Positions 41,961 through 50,446 of a stretch of 64,000 bases of DNA are shown in pieces. Positions within the stretch are counted from its first letter, which is position 1, and each line of letters starts with the position of its first letter. The position numbers and the translations under genes are program-made. The stretch comes from Prevotella sp. P6B1. GTDB lineage: Bacteria; Bacteroidota; Bacteroidia; Bacteroidales; Bacteroidaceae. The stretch is taken from NCBI RefSeq assembly GCF_000702825.1, contig NZ_JNKF01000010.1:310001-374000 (forward strand), written 5' to 3'. The notes beneath the pieces are model-generated. The model was not told the origin of the DNA. It saw nothing but the letters and a program-made list of their open reading frames with translations, and searched no databases.

Positions 41961-44585
41961 TTACTTGCCCGAAACTATCTTTTTAATGTCATTCAGCTTA
42001 TTGAGAGCCTCTAATGGAGTGAGGTTATTCACATCGAGACCTAAGATTTCGTCGCGAACCTGACAGAGCACTGGGTCATCGAGTTGGAAGAAGCTTAACT
42101 GCATACCCTCACGCGAACCAGCAATCTCCTTAGTAGGCTTACCAGCAGTGCCTACTTGGGCATTGTCGCTCTCCAGCTGCTTCAGAATCACGTTGGCACG
42201 CTTCACGATACTGCGAGGCATACCAGCAATCTCTGCCACATGGATACCAAATGAGTGCTCACTGCCACCACGCTCCAGTTTACGCAGGAAAATCACCTTA
42301 CCATCCACCTCTTTCACTGATACGTTGTAGTTCTTGATACGACTGAAGTTCTTCTCCATCTCGTTCAGCTCGTGGTAGTGGGTAGCAAACAGCGTACGAG
42401 GCTTTCCTTTGGCACTCTCGTGCAGATATTCCACTATCGCCCATGCTATCGAGATACCATCGTAGGTACTGGTTCCACGACCTAACTCGTCGAAGAGCAC
42501 CAGTGAGCGCGAAGAAACGTTGTTCAGGATGTTCGAAGCCTCAGTCATCTCTACCATAAAGGTTGATTCACCAAGCGAGATGTTATCACTGGCACCAACA
42601 CGGGTGAAGATTTTATCCACCAGACCGATTCTGGCGGCTTCTGCGGGCACGAAGCAACCTATCTGGGCCAACAGTACTATCAAAGCCGTTTGACGCAACA
42701 GCGCCGATTTACCAGCCATATTCGGACCTGTAATGATGATAATCTGCTGGCGCTCGTTGTCGAGCAGGATATCATTGGGCACATAATATTCGCCAAGCGG
42801 CAGTTCCTGTTCGATAACAGGGTGGCGGCCTTGCTTGATATCGATAACCTCCGACGAGTCGATCACTGGGCGGATATACTTATTCTCCTCAGCCGCCTTG
42901 GCAAAGCTGAGCAAGCAATCCAAGCGTGCGATGATATTAGCATTGATCTGTATCTGAGGGATAAACTCCTGCATACTCAGAATGAGGTCGTTGAAGAGCT
43001 TAGCCTCCAGACTCAGAATCTTATCCTCAGCACCCAGAATCTTCTCTTCATACTCTTTCAGTTCCTGAGTGATATAACGCTCAGCCTGAGCCAGTGTCTG
43101 CTTGCGAACCCACTCAGGGGGCACCTGCTCCTTATAGGTATTGCGAACCTCAAGATAGTAGCCAAACACGTTGTTATAACCTATCTTCAGGCTCTGAATA
43201 CCTGTCTCCTGAGCCTCGCGCTCTTGTATCTTCAGCAGATAGTCCTTACCTGAATAGGCAATCTGGCGCAGTTCGTCGAGTTCCTGACTGACACCGTCGC
43301 GAATCACACCTCCCTTGGCCACCAGCTGTGGGGGATCGTTCTGAATCTCCTTTTCGATACGGTCGCGCAGCGATTCACACAGATTCAGCTGCTCGCCAAT
43401 ACGGTTCAATGTTTCGTTCTTGGCATACAAACAGGCTGTCTTGATGGGCTGGATGGCCTGCAAAGCAGTCTTAAGCTGAACCACCTCACGAGGCGTTACA
43501 CGCCCCACAGCAGCCTTACTGATGATACGTTCCAAGTCGCCGATACGATGTATCTGGTCATCGATGCACTCGCGGAACTCTGGCTCGCGATAGTAATACT
43601 CTACCACATCCAGTCGCTCGTTGATAGGTTTTTCGTCCTTCAGGGGGAACACCAGCCAGCGGCGCAGCAATCGACCACCCATGGGACTCACCGTCTTATC
43701 GATCACATCGAGCAGCGACTTACCATCCTCCTGCATGGGGTAAACCAGCTCCAGACTGCGGATAGTGAACTTATCCAGTCGCACGTACTTATCCTCTTCG
43801 ATACGAGAGATAGATGTGATATGTCCTATCTGGGTGTGCTGCGTCTGTTCGAGATACTGCAGAATGGCTCCTGCTGCGATGACTCCCGATTGCAGATGGT
43901 CCACACCAAAGCCTTTCAGATTCTTCACATTGAAGTGATGAAGCAGTTTCTGCTTGGCAGTCTGGTCGGTAAACACCCAATCGTCCAACTGGAAGGTGAA
44001 GTATTTGGCACCGAAATTGCGCTCAAACTCCTGCTTCTTATTGCGATCGAAGAGCACCTCCTTTGGCGAGAAGTTGCCTAACAGCTTCTCTACATAGTCA
44101 GCCGTTCCCTCACCTGTCAGAAACTCACCCGTCGAGATATCAAGAAAGGCCACGCCCAGACTCGACTTACCGAAATGGATAGCAGCCAGGAAGTTGTTCT
44201 CCTTGTAGTTCAGCACATTGTCGCTCATGGCCACACCAGGTGTCACCAACTCGGTAATGCCTCGTTTAACCAGTTTCTTGGTCAGTTTGGGGTCTTCCAG
44301 CTGGTCGCAGATTGCCACGCGCTTGCCGGCACGAATCAGTTTGGGCAGGTAGGTATCGAGGGCATGATGCGGAAAGCCAGCCATTTCATCGCCTTTCCCG
44401 CCAGCACCGTTACTACGATGCGTTAAGGTGATACCTAATATCTTCGAGGCAGTAATGGCATCTTCGCAATAAGTCTCATAGAAGTCGCCACACCTGAACA
44501 GCATAACTGCATCTGGGTGTTTCGCCTTCAAATCGAAGAACTGTTTCATCATCGGGGTTAGCTCTTTCCCTTCACTTTTTGCCAT
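41961..44585 (-). CDS. mutS: DNA mismatch repair protein MutS
   Basis: An 874-residue MutS1-type protein. The mismatch-binding domain starts [28 protein letters not shown], which includes the Phe-x-Glu wedge (FYETY). The connector, core/lever and clamp domains follow. The ATPase carries [19 protein letters not shown] (Walker A) and [16 protein letters not shown] (Walker B). It is a full-length single-gene unit with a minus-strand -7 box at 44612-44619. Confidence 0.97.
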   Translation of the reverse strand: MAKSEGKELTPMMKQFFDLKAKHPDAVMLFRCGDFYETYCEDAITASKILGITLTHRSNGAGGKGDEMAGFPHHALDTYLPKLIRAGKRVAICDQLEDPKLTKKLVKRGITELVTPGVAMSDNVLNYKENNFLAAIHFGKSSLGVAFLDISTGEFLTGEGTADYVEKLLGNFSPKEVLFDRNKKQEFERNFGAKYFTFQLDDWVFTDQTAKQKLLHHFNVKNLKGFGVDHLQSGVIAAGAILQYLEQTQHTQIGHITSISRIEEDKYVRLDKFTIRSLELVYPMQEDGKSLLDVIDKTVSPMGGRLLRRWLVFPLKDEKPINERLDVVEYYYREPEFRECIDDQIHRIGDLERIISKAAVGRVTPREVVQLKTALQAIQPIKTACLYAKNETLNRIGEQLNLCESLRDRIEKEIQNDPPQLVAKGGVIRDGVSQELDELRQIAYSGKDYLLKIQEREAQETGIQSLKIGYNNVFGYYLEVRNTYKEQVPPEWVRKQTLAQAERYITQELKEYEEKILGAEDKILSLEAKLFNDLILSMQEFIPQIQINANIIARLDCLLSFAKAAEENKYIRPVIDSSEVIDIKQGRHPVIEQELPLGEYYVPNDILLDNERQQIIIITGPNMAGKSALLRQTALIVLLAQIGCFVPAEAARIGLVDKIFTRVGASDNISLGESTFMVEMTEASNILNNVSSRSLVLFDELGRGTSTYDGISIAWAIVEYLHESAKGKPRTLFATHYHELNEMEKNFSRIKNYNVSVKEVDGKVIFLRKLERGGSEHSFGIHVAEIAGMPRSIVKRANVILKQLESDNAQVGTAGKPTKEIAGSREGMQLSFFQLDDPVLCQVRDEILGLDVNNLTPLEALNKLNDIKKIVSGK

Positions 44586-44611
44586 AACTTCCTAAATTTT
44601 AATCTGAGCGG

Positions 44612-44619
44612 CAAAGTTA
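44612..44619 (-). promoter_or_regulatory. -7 element for mutS
   Basis: The plus strand reads CAAAGTTA (TAACTTTG on the minus strand), 27 bp before the mutS start. Confidence 0.6.
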
Positions 44620-44681
44620 CTCCTTTTTTCGCAAACAGCAAAATTTTCTACTTAAATAATTGTTATGTTCGCGTTTATTTG

Positions 44682-44689
44682 TATCTTTG
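44682..44689 (+). promoter_or_regulatory. -7 element for the LD-carboxypeptidase (very short leader)
   Basis: TATCTTTG with TTG at 44660-44662. The ATG starts only 9 bp after the end of this box, so the mRNA should have a leader of a few bases at most. Confidence 0.7.
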
Positions 44690-44697
44690 CCAGCAAG

Positions 44698-45645
44698 ATG
44701 AAGAAACTCGTTATGATATCGCTCATGCTTGGCTGGACGCTTATGCTTTCAGCCCAGTATCTGCATCCAGGCGATACCATCGCGATTATCTCGCCTTCGA
44801 GTGCTACTGATACCGCTACCATCAATGGTGGCATCCGCACCTTGGAGAAGTGGGGCTATCCATGCGTGGTAGCGCCCAATGCGCTCAACAATTATCATGG
44901 TTTTGCAGGCACTATCGATGAGCGACTATCCGACTTGCTATGGGCTTTACGCTCACCATCCATCAAGGCCATCATGTGTTCACGAGGCGGCGATGGCGCA
45001 GCCCATCTGCTTTCTCGCATCTCATTAGATACCCTCCGAAAGTATCCTAAGATGATCATCGGCTTCAGCGATGTAACGGCATTGCTATGTGCTGAAGCCA
45101 GAGCCGGCGTGAAAGGTATTCACGGTTCGATGTGTTATGCTTTGAAAACCTACGAGGGTAACGATACCGTGAGTCAGGCCTTGCGACGTATGCTGGCTGG
45201 CAATCTGCCAACCTATCGCGTGGCTCCTCATCCCTTAAATGTCATTGGTAAGGCCGAAGGCACGCTTGTGGGTGGCAATATGAGCGTATTCAACGATCTG
45301 GCTGGCTCTGATTTCGACCCGCTTTTTCTCGATGGAATCGTGCTATTTATTGAAGATACAGGCGAGGGGATGAGTAAAGTAGACCGCATGCTGCATAACA
45401 TCGAGATACGAGGTTTACAGAAACACATCCGAGCCGTTATCGTAGGTCAGTTTAATAAGTACAAGCATCCTGAGAATGGCTTCGACGATATGTACGCCTT
45501 GCTCCACGAGTACCTACAGCATTGGCACATCCCCGTATGCTACGATTTCCCTGTAGGTCATGCACACCTCAAAAACTTCCCACTCCTAACAGGCGCCAAG
45601 GCCACATTAGAAGTGAGAAGCAATGAAGTTGTGCTATATTATTAA
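44698..45645 (+). CDS. LD-carboxypeptidase (peptidase S66)
   Basis: A 315-residue protein with a signal peptide (MKKLVMISLMLGWTLMLSAQ). The S66 triad is visible: the nucleophile in KGIHGSMCYAL, the glutamate in LFIEDTGEGMSKVDRML, and the histidine in VGHAHLKNFPLLTGA near the C-terminus. The enzyme cuts the bond between meso-diaminopimelate and D-alanine in tetrapeptides during murein recycling; the signal peptide places this copy in the periplasm. The ATG at 44698 was chosen over one at 44665 because it follows the promoter and begins a signal peptide. Confidence 0.9.
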   Translation: MKKLVMISLMLGWTLMLSAQYLHPGDTIAIISPSSATDTATINGGIRTLEKWGYPCVVAPNALNNYHGFAGTIDERLSDLLWALRSPSIKAIMCSRGGDGAAHLLSRISLDTLRKYPKMIIGFSDVTALLCAEARAGVKGIHGSMCYALKTYEGNDTVSQALRRMLAGNLPTYRVAPHPLNVIGKAEGTLVGGNMSVFNDLAGSDFDPLFLDGIVLFIEDTGEGMSKVDRMLHNIEIRGLQKHIRAVIVGQFNKYKHPENGFDDMYALLHEYLQHWHIPVCYDFPVGHAHLKNFPLLTGAKATLEVRSNEVVLYY

Positions 45646-45828
45646 AGTCTGGTTTGGCGAACCACGATAGCTATGGCCACCAGGAGCAGCACTATGCCTA
45701 CAATGACAGCACTATCATATTTCTGGTTATCGTAATATGTTCCACTCGTCTCATACAGTCGCATCGCTTCATCGGCATGCGCTGTAAGCGCCCAAAAACA
45801 TCAGGATAAGGCTTAATATTTTTTTCAT
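45642..45828 (-). pseudogene. Frameshifted gene for a small membrane/secreted protein
   Basis: On the minus strand an ATG at 45828 begins a signal-like MKKILSLILMFL, but that frame stops after 19 codons. In the next frame (+1) the reading continues as a good match for the rest of the protein: ALTAHADEAMRLYETSGTYY, then a transmembrane helix (VIVGIVLLLVAIAIVV) and a basic end (RQTRL). One extra base in the T/G run (CCCAAAAA on the plus strand, 45791-45798) explains the break. It is either a real lesion, a sequencing error at a homopolymer, or a shift-controlled gene. Its stop overlaps that of the carboxypeptidase gene on the other strand. Confidence 0.7.
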
Positions 45829-46279
45829 TCTCTTTCTTCAGATATAGTTTTCAAGTTGCAAATATACTGCAAACAGACGAATCTACCAAAACTTTTTTCC
45901 ATAAAACCGCCTATAAATATAAATCAGAAGTAAACCATTACGAAAAAAGTCGTAACGAAGTTTTTCGTAACATGCAAACTCTTATAAATCAGCGCTTTAG
46001 ATAGTATAAGAATAAATAAAAATCTATTTTCTTTCTTGTCATATTTCAGAACAATAAATCATGGAATCGGAGAAACTTATTATTTACTCCGATTTCCGTT
46101 TTTTCTCTATTTTTCTTGCCGGTATCGGCAAAAAATTGCATATTATGAAGCATTACTTGCGTAAAATCTTGCCGATAGATAATAAAATAATAGGGATTTC
46201 CCCCATTGATTATAGGGATATTATTTGTTGTGTTTTGACGGAAATGAATACCTTTGCACCAAAAAACAATCATAAAGGT
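45829..46279. other. A/T-rich intergenic region before the MACPF gene
   Basis: No gene is supported in these 451 bp. The frame of the MACPF gene is open back to 46061, but that part is A/T-rich and not protein-like. A perfect 10-bp inverted repeat (TTACGAAAAA at 45938-45947 with its complement at 45961-45970) surrounds a CGTAACG core. A terminator-like hairpin with a T-run lies at 46063-46105. The promoter of the MACPF gene is TACCTTTG at 46249-46256 with TTG at 46228-46230. Confidence 0.65.
46063..46105 (+). repeat. CGGAGAAA hairpin, upstream copy
   Basis: A hairpin in which AATCGGAG pairs with CTCCGATT, followed by TTTTTTCT. Its 24-bp core (46068-46091) matches a hairpin at 47630-47653 at 19 of 24 positions in the same orientation; the MACPF gene lies between them. 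Confidence 0.65.
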
Positions 46280-47329
46280 ATGAAAACAACTCATTTCAGG
46301 AGAATAATCTGTATTGTGCTTACTACCTTCTCTCTCGTCTCTTGCAGCAGTAATAATGAAGATATCGTAGATAATAACGACCCTACTAACAAGGGCGAAG
46401 TCCCTGTACCCGAAGAGGAAACCATCACCAACCTATCGGCTGATCTGCCTCTTGCGGCAAAAGAATACCTGGGCTCAGGCTACGACATAACAGGAGCGTA
46501 TCTTAGTAACGAATGCCTGCGTGAGAATGTAATCGACCTGAACAAACTGGAACCTGACCAGATAACATCGATTGTAGCTAATAGTGGAACAGGAAGTCTG
46601 GTAAGTGGCATTGGATATTCATGGACTTTCTTGGATGGCTTGCGTAGAGCACAAGGATTTACACTCGAGGGCGAACCAGGCGACGTTTATTTCGCTGGTA
46701 CTTTAACAAACAATCCTTTGTTTAAGGATAGCAAGGAGCGAAGCGACAACTACTCGTTTATGATGTATATGGATAGATATACTGTATATGAACAGAAACT
46801 GCTGATACCGACAGAACGATATATTGACCGCATACTGACTGACAAATTCAAGCAGGCACTTGAAAACGAAAGTGCTGAACGTATTGTGGAACGATTTGGC
46901 ACTCATGTGCTCAAACGTGCACTTATGGGTATGAACATCCTATCTCTATACCGTTCTGGTCTGAAAGAAAATACAAGCGATGAGGATCGCTTCTTATGTA
47001 GCATGTTCCGTCGTATGAACGAGGTATATAGCCCTGTCTATTGGAAAATTGTCGATTCGAAAGCTACAAAGGGCGGCGCACTATCAGTACAATGTCATGG
47101 TGGCAACGCGCAAAGGCTTTCGGCAGACTTCGCTAAACTCATGCTCACCCCAGAAGAGTCATCGAAAGCCATCGCAGAATGGTGGAACCACGCAAACGAC
47201 GACCATCTGTCGCTTGCATTGCTGAGTGGCGACGATGTAGTACCTATCTATAAGCTGATTACTGATGAAACGAAAAGAGCTGAGGTACAACGCGCTGTCA
47301 AGGCTTATATTCATAGTCATCAGCTGTAA
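46280..47329 (+). CDS. MACPF-domain lipoprotein (BSAP-like candidate)
   Basis: A 349-residue lipoprotein with a signal ending in a lipobox (FSLVSC, Cys22) and an acidic tail after the cysteine (SSNNEDIVDNND), like surface-export signals in Bacteroidetes. The MACPF signature is seen at RFGTHVLKRALMGMN (about residues 205-219), preceded by long polar strands and followed by a helical cluster typical of perforin folds. Bacteroidales MACPF lipoproteins include BSAP toxins that kill related strains. Whether this one kills, or has another role, is unknown. The start at 46280 follows the promoter by 24 bp. Confidence 0.78.
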   Translation: MKTTHFRRIICIVLTTFSLVSCSSNNEDIVDNNDPTNKGEVPVPEEETITNLSADLPLAAKEYLGSGYDITGAYLSNECLRENVIDLNKLEPDQITSIVANSGTGSLVSGIGYSWTFLDGLRRAQGFTLEGEPGDVYFAGTLTNNPLFKDSKERSDNYSFMMYMDRYTVYEQKLLIPTERYIDRILTDKFKQALENESAERIVERFGTHVLKRALMGMNILSLYRSGLKENTSDEDRFLCSMFRRMNEVYSPVYWKIVDSKATKGGALSVQCHGGNAQRLSADFAKLMLTPEESSKAIAEWWNHANDDHLSLALLSGDDVVPIYKLITDETKRAEVQRAVKAYIHSHQL

Positions 47330-47347
47330 GGAATATCTTCCCTAAGG

Positions 47348-47405
47348 AGGACTCGAGTCCTTTAGTAGGAGGACTGCAGTACTTCCTAAGGCGTACTGGA
47401 GTCCT
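47348..47405 (+). repeat. AGGACT/AGTACT palindrome cluster after the MACPF gene
   Basis: AGGACTCGAGTCCT (47348-47361, fully palindromic) is followed by AGGACTGCAGTACT (47370-47383), which pairs with GTACTGGAGTCCT (47393-47405) with one mismatch. It shares its words and layout with the cluster after deoC (17442-17545). It probably serves as the MACPF terminator. Confidence 0.7.
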
Positions 47406-47627
47406 ATCTAATAAGTACTCATGCCACCATTAATGGTGGCTATTTCGCTTTTTTGCAAAAACATCTCAACATCTCACTCAAATCTTCTGAACTCCTTATA
47501 AACACAGGACTTCCGGATAAGTGAGGTGTTTGACCAACACCTCACTCAACTACTCACCCAATACCTCAATTTTTGAATAAATTTTTCATCAGAGCGAGGT
47601 GTTAGATAAGATGTTTTTTGAAGAAGA

Positions 47628-47655
47628 GTCGGAGAAAGTGATATTTTTCTCCGAC
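47628..47655 (+). repeat. CGGAGAAA hairpin, downstream copy
   Basis: A perfect 10-bp stem (GTCGGAGAAA/TTTCTCCGAC) with an 8-nt loop. It is related to the hairpin at 46063-46105 on the other side of the MACPF gene. Confidence 0.7.
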
Positions 47656-47729
47656 CCCTTGGTTCTTTGAGACAAATATTGCATGTAAGTAGATAAATTC
47701 TTGCGAGGTAAGGGCAAAGCTGTTATTTA

Positions 47730-47783
47730 GTAGGATTAAGGTAGGGTTTTAGTAGGATTAAAAGTGGATTATTGGTAGGATTA
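47730..47783 (+). repeat. Five phased copies of GTAGGATTA at about 11-bp spacing
   Basis: Copies start at 47730 (exact), 47741 (GTAGGGTTT), 47752 (exact), 47764 (GTGGATTAT, degenerate) and 47775 (exact), so each lies one helical turn from the last. A further exact copy is at 47830. The spacing fits a run of sites on one face of the DNA, 220-310 bp upstream of an AraC-family gene. Confidence 0.7.
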
Positions 47784-48041
47784 GAAATCCGTGTAACAAT
47801 TTAATAATAAGCGTATTAAATTAAATTTGGTAGGATTAAAATGGAAAATAGAAAAAAAATAATCTAACTGATTAATACTCTATAACAGCTCAAGACAGAA
47901 AGGAACGGTTATTGAAGATGTGACATACTTTCAAAAAAAAGGCAATGACACTCTCGGAACATATAAAGTGACTCACAGAACATTGGTTTTTCGTTATTTA
48001 TATCTACTTTTGCAGCCGAAAAGGTGAAGAATAGAACATTT

Positions 48042-48944
48042 ATGGATATTAAAGACTTAAAACCAAGAAAGGGCGCAGGATGCCTGCGCATAGGCGACAG
48101 CGACGATCTGGTGCTGATGGATCACTTTAACGGACTGCCCGCAGGTAAGCTGAAACCGCTTGACCACGGGATTGTTGTGATATGTACCGCAGGAGTCGCA
48201 CAGTTCGTATATGGTGGACAGACTTTTCAACTTACCAAGAACGAACTGTTTCTCTTTATGGCCTATTCGGTATTAGAGGACTTTATGTCATCAGCCGACT
48301 TTGACTGTAGAGCGGTCTGGTTCTCACGTGGCGAAACATGGAACATGAACATGTTTGCCAAAAGCAGTCTTTCCGACCTTCAACTGTTGCAGCAACATCC
48401 AAAGGCTTCGCTCTCTGATGTGGATGCTAAACTATTCGATAACTACTATCAGCAATTATCCCACCACATGCGCCATCACACGCAGCCCCTTTATCCCGAC
48501 ATTGTGCATTCCATCTTAGGCACCTTGCTATTAGAGGTACTCTCTGTACTGCGTCGTGCTGCAGAAAACACGCAAACAGCAGCTAAACATCAGGAAAGCA
48601 GCGGACTACACGGCAAGCAACTGGCTGATCGCTTCGTAGAACTGGTGGAAAAGAGCGATGGACGCATTCGCAGGGTTGACGAGTTTGCACAGATGCTGAA
48701 TGTAACACCCAAATATCTGTCGAAGCTTATCATGACTACTCTCAACCGCAAACCAAGTACACTCATAAACTTCTTTACACTTAAAGCCATTGAGAACAGG
48801 CTACGGTTTACAGATATGACGATGCAGCAGATTGCTGACGATCTGAATTTCCCCAACGCCTCGTTCTTCGGTAAGTATTTCAAGGAGCATGCAGGGTCAA
48901 CACCCATGGAGTTCCGACAGAAATATCACCAGAAAAAAAAATAA
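48042..48944 (+). CDS. AraC-family transcription regulator
   Basis: A 300-residue regulator. The N-terminal 150 residues are a cupin-like sensing part (CTAGVAQFVYGGQTFQLTKN), and the C-terminal 100 residues are the double helix-turn-helix: VDEFAQMLNVTPKYLSKLIM and MTMQQIADDLNFPNASFFGK, ending in STPMEFRQKYH. I chose the ATG at 48042 over a GTG 18 bp earlier because the latter's extra residues overlap the leader just after the -7 box (48005-48012). The neighbouring MACPF gene and GTAGGATTA array are possible targets. Confidence 0.88.
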   Translation: MDIKDLKPRKGAGCLRIGDSDDLVLMDHFNGLPAGKLKPLDHGIVVICTAGVAQFVYGGQTFQLTKNELFLFMAYSVLEDFMSSADFDCRAVWFSRGETWNMNMFAKSSLSDLQLLQQHPKASLSDVDAKLFDNYYQQLSHHMRHHTQPLYPDIVHSILGTLLLEVLSVLRRAAENTQTAAKHQESSGLHGKQLADRFVELVEKSDGRIRRVDEFAQMLNVTPKYLSKLIMTTLNRKPSTLINFFTLKAIENRLRFTDMTMQQIADDLNFPNASFFGKYFKEHAGSTPMEFRQKYHQKKK

Positions 48945-48982
48945 ACACTAACAACGATTATAATAATACACGAAATTAAAGT

Positions 48983-50392
48983 ATGACGCTTATTAAAACT
49001 ATCTCAGGTATCCGTGGCACTATTGGCGGATATATCAGCGATTCACTTAACCCCATGGATATCGTCAGATATACAACGGCGTATGCCCAGTTTATCGACG
49101 GTAAGAAAATTGTTGTAGGGCGCGACTGTCGCAGGTCAGGACTCATGGTGCACAATATCGTAGTAGGCACCCTGATGGGCATGGGTTACGACGTGGTGGA
49201 CATTGGTTGCGTATCTACTCCTACCACCTCACTCGCCGTACTCAGCACAGGTGCTGATGGCGGCATCATCATCACAGCATCGCACAACCCAGTAGACTGG
49301 AACGCCCTGAAGCTGCTTAACAGGCATGGAGAATATCTCAACGTAGTCGACTACCAGAAAATCCTATCTTATGCCGAAAACGGAAGGTTTAACTATGCCG
49401 ATGTCTATCGACTGGGAAAACTGACTAGCGACAACAGCTTTCACCATCAACACATCAATGCCGTTCTCAATCTGAATCTGGTGGATGTTGCCGCCATCCG
49501 CAATCGTAAGTTCCGCGTATGCGTTGATACCATCAACTCCGTAGGAAGCATCATTCTGCCAGAGCTTTTCCAGGCTCTTAACGTTGATTTCGTCATCATT
49601 AATGGTAACCATACTGGCGATTTCAACCATAATCCCGATCTTCACGAAAAGAATCTGCATGGCATCATAGACAAGATGAAGAAAGACTGCTTCGATCTTG
49701 GTATTGTGGTCGATTCGGATGTGGACAGCGTGGCATTTATCTGTGAGGATGGCACCCTGTTTGGCGAGGAATATACACTGGTAGCAGCGGCCGATTATGT
49801 GTTAAGTCAGACCCCAGGTCATGTTGTCAGTGATATTAGTTGTACGCGTGCGCTACGCGATGTAACCCAGAAGTACGGTGGACGTTTCTACACTTCGACC
49901 GTAGGCGAGTCGAACGTTACAGAGAAGATGAAAGAGGTTGGGGCTGTGATAGGTGGAGATGGTAATGGTGGTATTATCTATCCAGAGCTACACTATGGTC
50001 GCGATGCGTTAGTCGGTATAGCCTTGATATTAACCAGACTGGCCCAGACGAAGTGCACGCTAAAAGAACTCCGCAATACACTACCCGACTACAAGATCAT
50101 CAGGAATCATATCGACCTGACCTCAGATACAGATGTAGACTCTATCTTCATGGAGGTGAAAGAAAGGTTTGTAAAGGACACCAGCGCCTCAATCAATGAT
50201 ATAGATGGCCTGAAAATCGACTATCCGGATCGTTGGGTGCATCTACGTAAATCGAATACCGAACCTGTTGTCCGAGTATATAGCGAGGCCGAAACCATTG
50301 AACATGCCGACGACCTTGGAAACCAGCTCATGCGGTTCTTCTATAATCTACAGAAAGACCAGTTGCTCAGATCGAAGATACTAAGACATTAA
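48983..50392 (+). CDS. Phosphohexomutase (GlmM/phosphoglucomutase family)
   Basis: A 469-residue alpha-D-phosphohexomutase. The phosphoserine loop is ITASHNPVDWNALKLL near residues 93-108. The metal loop reads DSDVDSVAFI, in which the three aspartates are kept but the usual arginine of the DGDxDR motif is serine. The sugar-binding segment GEEYTLVAAAD and the phosphate-binding loop LRKSNTEPVVRVYSEA are present. In Bacteroidales such enzymes are annotated as phosphoglucosamine mutase, which makes glucosamine-1-phosphate for cell-wall sugars; phosphoglucose or phosphomannose remain possible substrates. It ends at a terminator hairpin. Confidence 0.85.
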   Translation: MTLIKTISGIRGTIGGYISDSLNPMDIVRYTTAYAQFIDGKKIVVGRDCRRSGLMVHNIVVGTLMGMGYDVVDIGCVSTPTTSLAVLSTGADGGIIITASHNPVDWNALKLLNRHGEYLNVVDYQKILSYAENGRFNYADVYRLGKLTSDNSFHHQHINAVLNLNLVDVAAIRNRKFRVCVDTINSVGSIILPELFQALNVDFVIINGNHTGDFNHNPDLHEKNLHGIIDKMKKDCFDLGIVVDSDVDSVAFICEDGTLFGEEYTLVAAADYVLSQTPGHVVSDISCTRALRDVTQKYGGRFYTSTVGESNVTEKMKEVGAVIGGDGNGGIIYPELHYGRDALVGIALILTRLAQTKCTLKELRNTLPDYKIIRNHIDLTSDTDVDSIFMEVKERFVKDTSASINDIDGLKIDYPDRWVHLRKSNTEPVVRVYSEAETIEHADDLGNQLMRFFYNLQKDQLLRSKILRH

Positions 50393-50395
50393 GAA

Positions 50396-50423
50396 AAGCC
50401 GCAGCTCTTACGAGTTGCGGCTT
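50396..50423. terminator. Terminator between the phosphohexomutase and isomerase genes
   Basis: AAGCCGCA (50396-50403) pairs with TGCGGCTT (50416-50423), with an inner CTC/GAG pair and a TTAC loop. It lies between convergent genes. Confidence 0.75.
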
Positions 50424-50446
50424 GGTATTTAGATAAATCTATCGAC

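Larger units (their letters stand above)
47330..48041. other. 0.7-kb noncoding region with hairpins and 11-bp repeats
   Basis: No gene is supported; a 60-codon minus-strand frame near 47909 is not protein-like. Beyond the palindrome cluster there are two perfect hairpins: GTGAGGTGTT/AACACCTCAC (47521-47545) and GTCGGAGAAA/TTTCTCCGAC (47628-47655). A GTAGGATTA repeat array at 47730-47783 follows. An isolated fifth exact or near-exact copy is at 47830-47838. The AraC-gene promoter TACTTTTG is at 48005-48012. Confidence 0.7.

Noticed and set aside
42690..43253. A 187-codon open frame on the plus strand opposite mutS
   Set aside because: Antisense shadow of mutS; Leu/Gln-rich with no recognisable motif.
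46061..46279. N-terminal extension of the MACPF gene by 73 codons
   Set aside because: The extra part covers a terminator-like hairpin and the promoter, and the lipoprotein signal begins at 46280.
47909..48091. A 60-codon minus-strand frame in the gap before the AraC gene
   Set aside because: It overlaps the AraC promoter and start and does not look like a protein.
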